DNA from: Protula sp. h YS-2021
Lineage: Eukaryota; Annelida; Polychaeta; Sabellida; Serpulidae
Length of the DNA: 64,000 nucleotides
Assembly: GCA_949752745.1 (NCBI GenBank)
Contig: OX457031.1
Span: 23,101,642-23,165,641 of the forward strand
Direction: 5' to 3'
A model generated the notes under the pieces. It saw only the letters and a program-made list of their open reading frames with translations, made no database searches and was not told the DNA's origin. Position numbers and translations under genes: made by a program. The number at the start of each line of letters is the position of its first letter. The stretch's first letter is position 1. This document shows positions 11,600 to 24,057 of the stretch, piece after piece.

Positions 11600-14500
11600 A
11601 TGGTGTCGCCAAGAAGTATCCAGTTTTGTACCAGTCAGTTCCAAAAAGAAAACTGTATTTTCTCAGCGGAAAAACCTAAAATGTTGGGCACTGCCGAGGT
11701 AAGTTGTTTTGTTTCTGTCGCATGGTTTATTTTGAGGCAATGCTGCTATGTATAGCTACTACTACATCGCACTTGGGATGACGAGACCGATATCTTGTTA
11801 TGCTTTGGTAAAAGCATGCCTTTACTTGATTCTTGACATTTCATCCAAGCAAAATTTTATAGACCTAAACAAGGATTTCCATTCTGAAATAACATTTTAA
11901 AATAAAAACAAGAGCTTTTGGATCCATGACATTTTTTTTTTGAAATACAAACAAGAAAGTGCGAGGTGCGATATTTTGATTTCCAACTTGACTTAACCTT
12001 GATTGAAATTACATTTTAAAACTCCGAAAACTGTTTAAATGTAATTTTCTCAGTTTCTTCCTTTTCAGTGTGGAACGAGTAACTGTCTTTACATCGTCTA
12101 TCGGTTGTTCTGGACAATATGGTGGATCAGCATTTTTATATATGACATCACTGAATTTGATGATAAACATATGCATCCGTACCCTGCGTACTTGACAAAT
12201 TGGTCTCTCGCCCTCCTCACTTTTTCTTCGTTTTTGCAATTTTTATCAGCAATGTATGGAAAATACAGGGAACAGCAAGTAAGAAGCTGTTTTCTACTTC
12301 TCTGTTATTCCCTTATCTTCATGACAGTCTGTTTTTTTATAGTAAAAATGCATCTGTTACTTTATTCAGGCCTCCCAGCGAACGTAAAAATCATATTTAT
12401 TGAAAACAGAATTCTTTCTTTTTGAAAAATACTTGTAATACCTGCAAAAACCTGGCTTTTCCAAATGGCCAAAATAATTAATTGTTTTGTCAGCTTATTA
12501 TTTATTATTAATTATTAGGTTTTCTTTGCAAAACCCATAAAATTAAATATAAACATGTCTTAATTTGATCCACATCGCAGATTTATGCGATGTAATTAAT
12601 ATACTTCCAAGCAAGCAATTGAAAACGTGTACACTTCATACACCATGTATTCATTTAAATATTGAGAAGGAAAAAAGAATATATGGAAGTTGGTCTATAG
12701 AACAGATTAATCTACATTACATGAATTGTGTGATGTCATATTGCATGTACAACAAACTTTGCATATCATAATTTGAAGCCATTTCTGCAGCTAAAATGAC
12801 ACAATTACAGAAATGTTCCCGAAATCTGCTGAGCCGTGTTATAATCACAAAAAATTAAAATTTGAAGTAGGTATATTAACGGACAACGTTGTTTGACGTC
12901 AGATGGCTTCATCAAATGAGACCCCGCTGCTGTACCAGCTTAACTGGGCTGTATACAGTATGGCGTCGGCAGTAGCAATTGTTGTATCAATATTATACTG
13001 GGCTGTTATTTATGATGGTAAGTAAAGAACTGTCTAGTTTTATTATCTTCTGACCAAATAATCGCCCACAATAAATTATCATATTGGTTATTCTAGAAAC
13101 CAACTTTAAATTTGTTAACTAGTGGTGTAAACACATTATGCTTGCATCAAGAATACCACTAAAACAAATAAAACTAGAACGTAACGTAACGTGTAGTTCT
13201 TATAGAGCGCAAACAACAGTTTGCCTGATCTGTGCACTTAAACAGATATACTCGTTTTAAAATTTTCCTGTAACTGAGAATATAGCACCTTATGAATTTT
13301 TTGAAATTGTATTATTGCTAATGTTAACTTAGATACCAAGTGATCATGTTTTAAAATGACAGATTTCCTTCGGAAGGAAAAGATTGTTTATAACCCAATT
13401 TTTCATTACACATTAAAACGCAAAGTTAGTCCTGTGCTCAATTGATTTTCAATTTATTTCAAATCATACGTATGGTACTCTGGTGGTCCTTTGTGTTTAC
13501 CTTAGAGACTTCTTCAAGGCCTAATCGTAACTAAATCTATTTTGCTATTAAGACCCTACAAGGAGTTGTTACGAAAGCGCTTTTAGGTTGTTTCAGTCCT
13601 ATGCAAATTGTACAATTCGTCGCAAAGATTTTGTCGCAAAAAATTAACAAATGTTCTTTAAATTCAACAAATATAGCACATCTACTGTAGAACAATTGAA
13701 TTCACTGTTGTTTAAACTTATGTCTTTGCTAAAACTTCAGTATGTGCTTGTTGAAATTTTACTTACGTGTGCCCACTAGTTTACGGTTATAGAACACCAA
13801 AGAAGTAATGGGATACTCAGGAACACTTTAACACACCGAATTCATTTTCAAATCGATCTAAATTCTTTCAAAAACTACGAGTAAACAAATTACAAATATG
13901 ACTGACGGATTTTTTATAGGATCTACAATTGTCAGACCTTATATAATCTTTTATAACCTCTTTACGATAGCAGAACACCTTACTATGCAAGGGATTAAAC
14001 AAACATTGATGAAAAATGAATTGGTCTAATTTCCATTTTTTTGTTGCCATCGTAAACCCCACCAATGCAATAACCGTCTGCCACTTGCTTGTTCTGGAAG
14101 TTACATGTTTCCACAGCATCTTGGGACAATCGCTTTGTGCAATAAGAAAAGATATTGCTGTTGATATCAATAACTTTAATTATTAACAAGTAAACATAGT
14201 AAAAATAGTAAAGATTTAATTTTAATGTATATCATGAAATTTTTCAGTTATAAATTACAACACCAGTGCAGGCTATCAAACAGCTAATTGTGTTTTTCTG
14301 TATAAAGTTTGGATTTACTCATTAAATCAGCATAACGCATTTAATGCTTGGATATTATTCCATTTGTTTTGAATTATATGTAACGAAACTTTTGCGATAT
14401 AACGTAGTAATCTTGATTATTACTATTTAAGTTTTTTCTGCACAGTACAGTACAGTCTGGCAAAGAAGCTGTTAAGTCTGTGACAGAAATACTTTAAGTT

Positions 14501-15190
14501 CCAATTATTTCACAGAATATAATAACAGATCAGTGGTGGTCCATTGCTATTGCTCTCTTTATTACTAAGTTTAAAAGATTGGATGATATACACATTAACA
14601 AAAAATAACATTTTTTCCCAAAGAGAAGTAATTAGTAGAGGAGAAATAAGTCGTGACAGCTAGAGTTGATCCAGATCAGAAATGTGAGAAAAAACGTCAA
14701 GAACTCTCTCAGGCTGATACATTCTAATGTCTATGGATATAGTTTCATTTTATACTAGTCAAAATCTGTAGAAAATTTGTCAGACTAAAAAAAAATCAAT
14801 GTTTTTTATTATTCTTTTCTTTTTTGCTCAGGTAAAGAAGTTAATTTTACCAATGCAGCAACTCATTTGCTAAACTCTGGATATGTTTTATCAGACATCT
14901 TCATCACCGGTATTCCTTTCAGAATACTGCATTTTTGGCTACCTGAGCTACTTGCTACGATATACTTAGTATTTGTACTCATTTATTGGGCTGCTGGGGG
15001 AGGAGCGATATACACCGTACTTGATTTTGATAACAATTTGAGTGTTGCTGTCGTGTATATTTTGATTACTTCAGTAATTGTACCTCTGGTGCATTTTGGG
15101 TTGTTTTGCTTGTTTTGGATGAGGGTATTAGCAAAGAAAGCGGGAAGTAACACAGTGGAATATGAGGACATGAGCAGTTACAATAAATGA
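11600..15190 (+). CDS. Rolling-stone family membrane protein, paralogue 1 (complete, 260 aa)
   Basis: Four coding exons: 11600-11698, 12069-12278, 12903-13017 and 14832-15190. All introns are GT-AG with phases 0, 0 and 1, and the total is 783 nt. An in-frame TAA directly precedes the start ATG. Family hallmarks are visible: FWTIWW and YLTNWS in exon 2, YQLNWAVYS then a hydrophobic stretch and SILYWAVIYD in exon 3, and ITGIPFRILHFWLP plus YWAAGGGAIY..LD in exon 4. About six hydrophobic helices are expected. Drosophila Rolling stone is needed for myoblast fusion, but most family members (PTHR12242-type) have no known function, so I infer only an integral membrane protein. NFT at the start of exon 4 is a possible N-glycosylation site. 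The next gene downstream is a tandem paralogue with the same exon plan. Confidence 0.9.
15182..15187 (+). terminator. AATAAA polyadenylation signal abutting the stop codon
   Basis: AATAAA directly precedes TGA at 15188-15190, so it lies within the last two codons. If used, the 3' UTR would be only 10-30 nt. Another AATAAA occurs at about 15442, so the near one may be chance. Confidence 0.35.
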
Positions 15191-15557
15191 CTGAAACCAG
15201 TGCCGTGTTTGTATGAACATGTTTAATATCTTTCAAAATAACACAGAAAAACCATTAAACTATAAACCGTTAAACCAAAAACAAAAAAAAGAGAGAACTG
15301 ATAATATGTTGCAGGTTACTTTCTGACAAAAGAAGTAAAAAGAGCCCCTTTCCTTAAGGACCCTAGAAATTCCTGAGTATAACTGGTAGATTTAAGTTCG
15401 TCCATCTACAGAAATATAGAACATCAACAATAGAATGTCAACAATAAAACGTCTACATGTGAATAGGATTTTACTGTATGCAACACATTTTTTTTTTTGC
15501 ATCCGTTAAGAACAGATTGGGGTGCATTTTGTATACTTTTCATGAGATTACTACAGT

Positions 15558-15655
15558 ATCACGACATTTCATCTAACGACATTTCATCTAACGACATTTG
15601 ATCTAGCGACATTTGATCTAGCGACGTTGGATCTGGCGCATAACGGCATTTCATC
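15558..15655. repeat. 15-bp minisatellite, ACGACATTTCATCTA type
   Basis: About six consecutive 15-bp units run ACGACATTTCATCTA, ACGACATTTGATCTA, GCGACATTTGATCTA, GCGACGTTGGATCTG, and so on. They share period and the ACGACAT core with the terminal arrays of the element at 48466-49037, so this may be a solo terminus of a related element. Confidence 0.7.
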
Positions 15656-17146
15656 CACCTCCAACCGATCTGAATGCGCGGGATAGACAATTGAGCCATC
15701 ATCATTTAAAAAAAGAGTAGCTTTCTTGTTTTAAATACGTTGGGCGAGAAATAAATACCACGTTTCTCATTCCCCCACCAGATACTAAAATCATAATTTA
15801 TCCTAATAATTATATAGCTATAACACATAAGATCAGTGCAAACCCCCTTTTTTTAACTTGACGATGAATTCGAGCAGTCTAAGACCAGTAGAATAAAAAT
15901 TATTCAAAATGTCTTTTTTAATTCGACTGTTTAGTTTACATGTTGCTTTATTATAAATTAGCATTGGTTATTTACAGGCCGTTCCATAATACCATGATGC
16001 GTTTAACATGCTTCCGTATTAGCATAACTCTCCTGCAGGCCGTAATTCCTGCGCGGAGTGTTGACCATAAACCTGATTTTGGCTTGACGAATTTTATGGA
16101 TTTATTGACACAGCTAGCCCATAAGACAAAGCGAAAGGTCAAGTGATAGTAATATAACAGAGGCATAAGCCTCTGCCATTGTGAAAGAAAGTGACAAACA
16201 AACGTTCCAACAATATTGAGGGTCTCATTGCCAGAATATATTGTCAATTCCTATGGAAAAAAACTCATAAGAAGAAATATTGTATCCCTCCTCAACAGAG
16301 TTAGAATCTACATACTTCAGTTTCGAATCTGAATAGGATTCAGCATGATGATGTCCTCATTTAACAAGTTGCCTTTCATAGGTTTTAAATCAAGCGCCCC
16401 ATCGGTGTCATTAATCAAAACAAACTTCCGTAAATATATGTAGAATGAATTAGTGAATGTCTTTATCAATGCTAAAGAAATTCATGAAAATTACTTATTT
16501 TTCCTCTTGGTTCTTTGTCGTGCATGGATCGCAAAAAATTAACGAGAAAATAGTAAATATATTCAGGGATATTAAAAGTTGGTTGGAACTAAAGAATAAA
16601 AAATGTCTTGAAATTTTCGAGAAGAAAAATGCAATTTTTTCTGACTGGTTTGATGTATGCCATTTAATAAGTGAATAGTGTTTGTTAATTTTCGTTGAAA
16701 AGTGTCACGGGCGTGTGCGTTATGGTACGTTCACTGTCGCTTATAATTGGTTGAAACAACCCTCTCAACTGGTTCCGTGATTGGCAAACTCCCGGCGCCC
16801 TAGATTCTCGACTATGAACACGCACGATGCGCTAGCCCCAGAAGTCTTGTAGCCATTTCGCCATGCAGCTGAGTGTCGGTTATTGTCTAAGTGCTTTTCC
16901 TTGAGGAAGTTTGCTGCTATGTATAAATCGCAGCCAAGCAGCATAAGGAACAGCAACATGCCTTAAGGATGAAGAACAATTATTAGATACCACGTACTTA
17001 TTTTATTTTGCAAAATTATTCGTGTGCTGTGAAAGAAACCTCCTTCTGTATGCATTGCAATGACTAGCCATACTGAGATGCAAAAAAAAAAAAAAAAAAA
17101 AAAAAAAAACAACGAAAAAGGAAAAATATACCCTCGTTTGTGTAAT
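15656..17146. other. Intergenic; homopolymer A(28) at 17082-17109
   Basis: No gene is recognised. The open frame at 16457-16678 (helical, Lys-rich) has no splice context, start context or family resemblance, so I leave it uncalled. A 28-base A tract sits 37 bp before the 154-bp tandem pair and could be a retroposon tail. Confidence 0.4.
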
Positions 17147-17453
17147 TCCGAATGTGATAACGTAAACTATACGTCTACGTGGGAGAGAGTGCTTGTCTTA
17201 AACCTCAAGTACATAAGACAAATGCGTTGTTGTACAACAACCGACCTCTACGGCGGTTCGCTCTGTTGTGTATAACACCTTTTTACTCCGCAGACCCACA
17301 TCCGAATGTGATAACGTAAACTATACGTCTACGTGGGAGAGAGTGCTTGTCTTAAACCTCAAGTACATAAGACAAATGCGTTGTTGTACAACAACCGACC
17401 TCTACGGCGGTTCGCTCTGTTGTGTATAACACCTTTTTACTCCGCAGACCCAC
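17147..17453. repeat. Two apparently identical 154-bp tandem units
   Basis: Unit 1 is 17147-17300 and unit 2 is 17301-17453; I found no mismatch by eye. Each holds a 14-bp palindrome, TTGTTGTACAACAA, and a GC-richer segment (CCTCTACGGCGGTTCGCTCTG). No significant open frame crosses both units. It is not a recognised RNA gene. Confidence 0.85.
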
Positions 17454-19015
17454 TGGCCTGGATTTTTGCGCAAAAGAGTACTCATAATTAAGGAGCTGGA
17501 GGAATCAATTTCAGTGACTTGAACACTCGGATGCACCTTTTTCACCAATTTGCGAGAATATTCAACACTGAAGGATGCACACTACGGCTAGATGGATAGA
17601 CATATCCATCCGCTCTGTATTTATACATCACAGATTGATCTCAGGGGTCAGCTGTTTTATAACGAAGACAATGGATTTAGACGAGCGCCTTCTTCGCAGT
17701 AAGGATATAGCTTGCGTCATTACGTCAACAAATACGCAAACGAACGCATTTTTTATTTTAAACAGGTACTTTTCATCCACTGAATTGCAGGCAGGGATAG
17801 TCGATTCTTTTATGGTAAAATAATAATATGGTAAAATAAAAATCAAACGCATATATGACTAGATGACATAAGACCATAAGTGAATGAGGTGAAGTTTGGA
17901 TTTTTAACTAATCTCCCAGCTAATTCGACGTAATTTAACAAGGTTTAAATAATTCTGAGAAAAGCCGCAAGGTGGTGAAAAGCTAAAAAATTCTTGGTTA
18001 ATTTTCTTTTTCAAGGTATGGCTAAACGTTTGATAAAACGCTGATATCACATAACAATTTATAAAAGCCCATGTGCTCAACTTGTGAATAAATTTGTAAA
18101 TAGGTCCCAAAGGAAATTCTTCCTTTTCCTCCCCTTTTCTTCCTCACCGAGGTCACAGAAATACATATTCCCATTAGCCATGTTTTTATATTAATTTTCT
18201 CTGATAGTTTTGCTGATTAGAAAACCGAGGACCGAAGCGTGACAGCCAGACGTTCCTACAAATTTGTCCCTAGAGAGGTCAATTTCAGTTTTTTTTAGTC
18301 TTTTGGGGTACCACCTTTTCACTTTCAATCTTTTCTTATAGATTTGCTCATTTTTCTTTTCAACCCTTGCTCCGGGCGGGCCACCTATTCTTCTTATTCT
18401 CGATTTGTGATTTTTGTGTCCCGGGTGATGAGAATCCTGAGTAGGCCCTAAAAATGTGCTTAAACCTACCTGGGGTCTTATCGGGTCAAAAGTGTTCGTC
18501 ATTCTTGAAATAACAATATGGGGGACATCCACTGAGAAATCAATTTGGGGGATTTGTGATTAATGTGTTGGACTAACGGAGCTTCACCTTGTGTGTTATT
18601 CCCCCCTCTCCCCCCTCCCCCGCCCCCCACCCGCGCTTGTGGCATAAATGACTCACCGCTTGGTTACTCACTCTCAATCCTTTACATAGGATTGATCTGT
18701 TCCTGCCTGATCCATGCATTTATTCTCGTGTTCAACGCACCTCTATTTTCCAAGGTTTATCGTCTCGATTCGGAGTCCATTTGTTTACTGTTATTGGTCA
18801 TGTGATTTTATGGACGACCAATGTGTTTACACATACTTTAAAATCCTGGCTGTCGAACTTCTCAGCCTTCTACGCAAAGCATTGTGGATATAGCAGCCTT
18901 TTAACTAAATAATCTGTTGCTCAAATTTCTAAATAAATAGAACAGTGTAAAAGACTGGTGTCATATTGAGTTAAATCCGACAGTGGGTACAGATATAAAT
19001 CCAAGTTACTCAAAT
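17454..19015. other. Intergenic between the rolling-stone paralogues
   Basis: It contains a C-rich tract near 18600-18632 and no gene I can support. A 113-codon minus-strand frame at 18191-18532 is rich in basic residues but has no identifiable domain or splice structure. Confidence 0.4.
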
Positions 19016-21904
19016 ATGGTTTCGGCAAAGAGCTGTAATTTTTTCACAAATCAATTTCGAAAAGGAAACTTTCTCTTCAAAGCAGAAGAGCCGTCAAAGC
19101 TAGGGACCGCTGAGGTAAGACTTTTATTCTGACCATTGACACCATCTGCTTTAATCCCCCACATACATTTTGCTTAAGTACTAGGGGGTCTAAAAGAAAA
19201 TGTATCCTCTGGTTATCTTATTTTAGCATTTCTTTAATCAACAGGTTAAAGACAGCACTATAATATATAGGAATACAGGATTTTGCAACTCCAGGAATAA
19301 CTGTATTTTTATTTTCACACATTCACGTAAAAAAAGACATAATTTAAAGAAATTTTAACTAGTAGTATATTTATATATTAAACAGTAGCATTGTTGAGAT
19401 TAGTTGCAAGATCAAACTTACTGAAAGGAAGAGTGGTAGCAGTGACAACTAGCTGGGGTAGTATTTTTAATGCTATTTATTTATTTATTATTTTAGAATT
19501 ATTATTATTTATTTATTTATTTTTGTAGTGTGGAGAATGCCAGATTATTTATATCCTGTATAGAGTCGTGTGGACGATATGGTGGCTCTGCGTTATGATA
19601 TATGACATTTCGAGTGACAAGGAGCGCCACACCTTTCTTATCTACTTGACAAATTGGTCGTATGTGGTTATCTGCGCTTCTTCAATTTTGCAACTGTTGT
19701 CAGCGATCTATGGCAAATGCAGAGCGAAACAGGTAATCAGTTATCCTAACTTTTTACGACATATATACAACAGAATCACTTTACAAAGCAAGCCTGGAGG
19801 TCACCAAGTACTCAGAACTTGAACTCTGTTTTATTGTGTGAAAATGGTTCAAACGTATATAAAACACTATTATTTCTTCAAATATCTAAAATTTAGAGAA
19901 AAATCCAGAACTTTCTCGGACCTTTATTTTGTACACAATATATTTTAAAAAGCGAAAATTAGACTTTTCTGTTCTGTAAATGGCCTCACAAGATTCGTCA
20001 CAAAATAACCACTGATGCACATGAAATAATTAAACACGACGATTTTCACAGTTGCAATACTTTACAATTTCCACTGCTGTAGAAGAGAAACATTGGTCTC
20101 TGTAGACACATGCACAAATTTTGGTCAACATATTAAGGTGGGGAGGGGGGAGGGAGGCAAGTCCATTCCCGTACCAAGTGGTTACCATGCGTGTCCACGA
20201 CTTTTTGAAACGATCCCTAAACGCGGATTACTAATTTTGAAATAATACCCTTTTTTAACCAACCCGGAGTGAAGGTCTGAGAGAAACTCCCTTCCTGTGG
20301 GAAACTTGGAGTACGGAATGAAAAATTACTCACCTTTCTCAACGAAATTGCCATTCCGCACGGACCGCGTCTAACCTCAAAATAACCCTCTCTCTCAGCG
20401 TTGTTTTAGACAGGCATGGTAACAGATATTATACCAAGTGCCCCCTCCCCGGGCAAGTTACTGACCTACAAATACTTCCGGTTTGCCATTCCCAGGGGTG
20501 CTATACTACACAGAACATATAACAAAGCATTTATCGACTTATTTTTAGCGAACACCAGTCCACACTGACCTGTCACAAAATGTTGACTTAAAAGCCCACA
20601 GCTTCGACAGAGTCAACGTAACATCTTAATGTTCATTCAAAACAAGTCAATATCTGCCAATTGGTACTGGAACAACCCGGGGAGAATCTTAAGTTTGCCT
20701 GTCTGTGTTGTACTAATTATTAAACGCAGCGGTGGTATTTTCTTTGTAGATTACAGAATCGGAAGGGACACCTTTTCTCTACAGGTTAAACTGGGCCGTC
20801 TACAGTATGATTTCAAGTATTGCCATATTAGTTTCGATATTATACTGGGCTCTTCTTTACGACGGTAAGAACCTAATTTTGACTGACAATTGTATTTTCT
20901 TTTTCCCCAGCGATAGCAAACTTTTCTCTCTGTTTCATAAAATACAAAATAAACCTATTCTTGTTTCGATCTCACGGGATAAGATTTTTTTGCTAAAGCC
21001 ATGGCAAAACCACTGCAGCATTCACCTAATCCCATAATCCTCAATTTTCCTCCTTTGCTGTAAGCGATTGACTTACTTTGTTGCAACATGAAATATTATC
21101 GACCAGTAAGAAAACGTTGATGATAACATCTTCATGTTGACTCGGGATAAACCAATATATATCTTTGTTATTTTAAAATTATATCTGTTACATTGCTTGT
21201 GATTGGCCAGTTCCCAAGTCAATAATTTTGCAAATTAGCCATGTAACAAAATTGTTATTGCATTATTTCTGGTCAACATGAAAATATTACCGATCTTGGT
21301 TTAAAGCGTCAACATTTAATTACTGAGCAATAATAATTACTATTGACTGGAAATATGTCAATGTCTGCTTTTCAACTTAAAATCTGAGTAAGTCATGACT
21401 TCACCTGCCAATGCGTTTTTTAAATGTTACATCCCAAAATGAAAAAGAATATATCAGTGACTTCGACATTTTAATGTTGCACATCTATGGAGCTTTTAAC
21501 ACAAATTAATTTCAGGTGATAATGTCACTTTCACCAACGCAGCGACCCACGCTGTAAACACCGTGTATGTTCTCATCGACATCTTCATCACTGGCATACC
21601 ATTCCGGATTTTACACGTTTGGTTACCGGCAATATACGCTGTGGCTTATGTTGTGTTCTCGGTCATCTATTGGGCCGCTGGTGGGGGTGCCGTATACGAT
21701 ATATTGGATTATAGTAATAATCTAAACGAGGCTTTAATCTACATCTTTTTTATAGTTTTAATTGCCGTACCACTCGTGCATCTGATATTGTTTTGTATGT
21801 ATTGGTTGCGGGTTTTCGTTTATCAAAGTAGTTCTTGCTGTACTCGCCAGGTGGCCAATGGCACTGATGACAAGGGTCAAGATAATCCAAGTTATGTCGT
21901 GTAA
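19016..21904 (+). CDS. Rolling-stone family membrane protein, paralogue 2 (complete, 268 aa)
   Basis: Four coding exons: 19016-19114, 19529-19732, 20750-20864 and 21516-21904, total 807 nt. Intron phases are 0, 0 and 1, identical to paralogue 1. Exons 1 and 3 have exactly the same lengths as in paralogue 1 (99 and 115 nt). The exon 3 acceptor is tttgtag at 20749; the nearer TTACAG at about 20756 would break the frame. Shared motifs include VWTIWW, YLTNWS, YRLNWAVYSM, YWALLYD, FTNAATHAV, ITGIPFRILHVWLP and YWAAGGGAVYDILD. The C-terminal tail after the last helix is longer, with a Cys pair (SSSCCTRQ) and an acidic/polar end. Function is uncertain as for paralogue 1. AATAAA at 22229 is a plausible polyadenylation signal. 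Intron 2 carries a MITE at about 20.14-20.46 kb. Confidence 0.9.
20138..20460 (+). mobile_element. Non-autonomous DNA element (MITE-like), copy 1, in intron 2
   Basis: Collinear similarity to 61612-61893 is seen at several anchors: GACTTTTTGAAACGA (20199-20213), TGGAGTAC.GAAT, and ACATGGTAACA...AT.ATACCA near the right end. The termini are inverted around a GTTACCATG core (left about 20181-20190, right as CATGGTAAC about 20417-20425). No coding capacity is present. Confidence 0.6.
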
Positions 21905-22228
21905 ACAAACTCACGCATCAGTTTAGTAGTTCCAAAGGTATTGTGATATAGTTTAAAGAAAAGGGAAGAAGTCTGTGATATTATCTGCTCCTATAATGTG
22001 TAATGAGGATTTTAGATATTCCTTTCACAAAGCAAAACACATTATCTGTAACACAGTATATCATGCTTTGTTAATATTCTGTTTGCGAAGTTAGTAAATA
22101 TCCGTTTATATGAAAAAAAAAAACAATGTAAAATTATATGGAGGTTAAGGACGCATGTGTATCAATGTGTGAGTTCCAGTTTTGTAAACATGTAAAACCT
22201 CAATTTGGATATGTAAGCATTTAATTTA

Positions 22229-22234
22229 AATAAA
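22229..22234 (+). terminator. Polyadenylation signal AATAAA for paralogue 2
   Basis: First canonical AATAAA after the stop at 21904, followed by more AATAAA motifs, giving a 3' UTR of about 350 nt. Confidence 0.5.
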
Positions 22235-22666
22235 TAAAAAATAAAACTTAATCTTTCTTTCTCTGGAATAAAAAATCCAAGGCTATAAAAAAATGCTCAT
22301 GTGTTTTTTATGACCAGGCCTGAATTAAGAAAACAGAGAACTAGTGTGACATTAAATTCATGAATTCGGGGTTCCCATGTTGGACAGCTAAAAATACACA
22401 AAAGTTATAATAAAAATGGTTTATTTAAAACATGAAACATAAAAAAGATTCAAAATAATCAAACAGTTCCTCCCCCACTGAGTTCAATTTAAGCAATATC
22501 CCTGGCTGGCTTTCTTTTAAGTTTTATTAAATTACTAAAACATTCCTAGACATATGTAACTACACTAGGACTTTCGTAGCAGGATAATTTTTCATTGCAA
22601 TGATTACTGAACTGATGTAACGGACTGCTGTGTGCATTAAAAAGATTCCACTTACTGTCATGTATT

Positions 22667-22903
22667 TTGTTTATTAACAGGGACAGATGGATGAATGTTT
22701 TATGCATAATGTATGTACTGATTCATCTTGTTTTTTTACCTTTTTATGGCATTGATCAAACAATTAAATATACTCCATATTTCTGCCTGTTAGCATTTCT
22801 TTTTATCGAGATATTAAAATGTACAGAAAGCGTATTCGGTTTGTTTCGTATTTCGCTGAGCAAAGTAACACACCACTCCGGGCTTCCAGATGTACGTTTT
22901 TAG
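22667..22903 (+). CDS. Candidate orphan exon, membrane-protein-like (weak)
   Basis: An open stretch follows a decent acceptor (gtttattaacag) ending at about 22680 and reaches a stop at 22901-22903. The translation is hydrophobic with two possible helices and includes RWMNVLCIMYVLIH and CLLAFLFIEILKC. The WMN..L pattern and the following hydrophobic block loosely recall residues 63-103 of the gustatory-receptor-like protein at 35.1 kb. It could be a receptor pseudogene fragment or chance. No partner exon was found. Confidence 0.2.
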   Translation: MFINRDRWMNVLCIMYVLIHLVFLPFYGIDQTIKYTPYFCLLAFLFIEILKCTESVFGLFRISLSKVTHHSGLPDVRF

Positions 22904-22909
22904 CACTGT

Positions 22910-23830
22910 CGAACATAAGAGTCTGGTGAAAACAAAAAAACAAGACAGTCACAAGAGATTTTCAGATGTGATTAATATTGTTGAATCAAATTGAGGTCAC
23001 TGTGTTGCTTTCAATGACCATCAAGTATCTTTCTGTTATGTGGATAATTACAATGAAATGTGCATTCAAAGACACGAACATCTAATTAGATGCCTTCAGA
23101 CACCCCCCCCCCACCCCCTCATCAAAATTTGTTAGCGAGAGAGGGGGGGGGGGGGAGGAGAGTTATTTCTGCAATCTGAACCCTTTTCATTAAGTGCTAA
23201 ACTACTGTCGAATATACATCAAATAGTCACTTTACAACCGAAGGAGATTTTATAATATGGAGAGCAACTGTTTCATTTGAGTTTAGTCAATTGTACTTAA
23301 GCATATACTCAGTACAGATGAAATCGGTTGATCATATAGTGGTTGGTCGTATAAACCGGTTATTTGCATACTGTTTGAAAATCCGTTGTTTTCCGTTGGC
23401 AAACATATCGGATAATCGCACAAATTTGTTGAAAACAAAGTTTTCATTGGAAAATTGGCTGTGCAGTTAACAAGTTTCGACTGTACTTTAAAGTGTATTG
23501 ATCCACCAAGCACCCCCAGCCACCGCCCCCCATCCCCCCTGTAGTTGCACGCTTTGCACAAGAAGAACCACACACCAAACCCCAAAGCGTGTACGCCTCG
23601 AGCGGACACCATAATCGTCTCGACAACCACTGTTTTGACGCGCTTTGCTAATTAGGCCGATAATACCCCCGAAGGCTTATTAATTAAAATTTGACCACAT
23701 CTACGATTTCGCAATAAATCTTTTAATTGTTGATGATAAATTGCTAAGAGGTCAAATGCTGTTGAATAGATAACTGTCCCCATTCTCTCAGGTTTATTTT
23801 AAGCACGTTAGAAGTTTGGTACACTGCCCG
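22910..23830. other. Intergenic with C/G tracts
   Basis: Poly-C near 23102-23112 and poly-G near 23142-23154. The 23283-23630 minus-strand frame covers tandem-like sequence with repeated CGACCAACC/GATCAACCG motifs and is not called as a gene. Confidence 0.4.
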
Positions 23831-23839
23831 TGGTTCGCA

Positions 23840-23845
23840 TATAAA
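23840..23845 (+). promoter_or_regulatory. TATA box of the small secreted peptide gene
   Basis: TATAAA within CATATAAAGCC, followed about 30 bp later by a pyrimidine-rich likely start region (about 23868-23882). The distance to the ATG at 24058 leaves a 5' UTR near 190 nt if unspliced. Confidence 0.5.
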
Positions 23846-24057
23846 GCCACTTCGCCCCGTCGTCTCGTACGCTTGCTCTTTCTACAGTCACCGAGAAACT
23901 GCTGGTGAAATTCGAAAAAAAAAAGAGCCACAAATATTCTGCAAAAATTCAGTCATATTTTGACGACATTAACAGGCCACTAAGGTACAGTCATATAACA
24001 GTTCTACAATAAACTGGAGCCGCTTAGTCAAGGTGATTAAAGGGAGCAGTACGCAAT

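Noticed and set aside
16457..16678. 73-codon Lys-rich helical frame
   Set aside because: No signal for start, splicing or family; AT-rich composition alone can give such a frame.
17904..18532. Minus-strand frames of 68 and 113 codons
   Set aside because: No recognisable domain, no phase-matched partner exons; possible transposon debris but unsupported.
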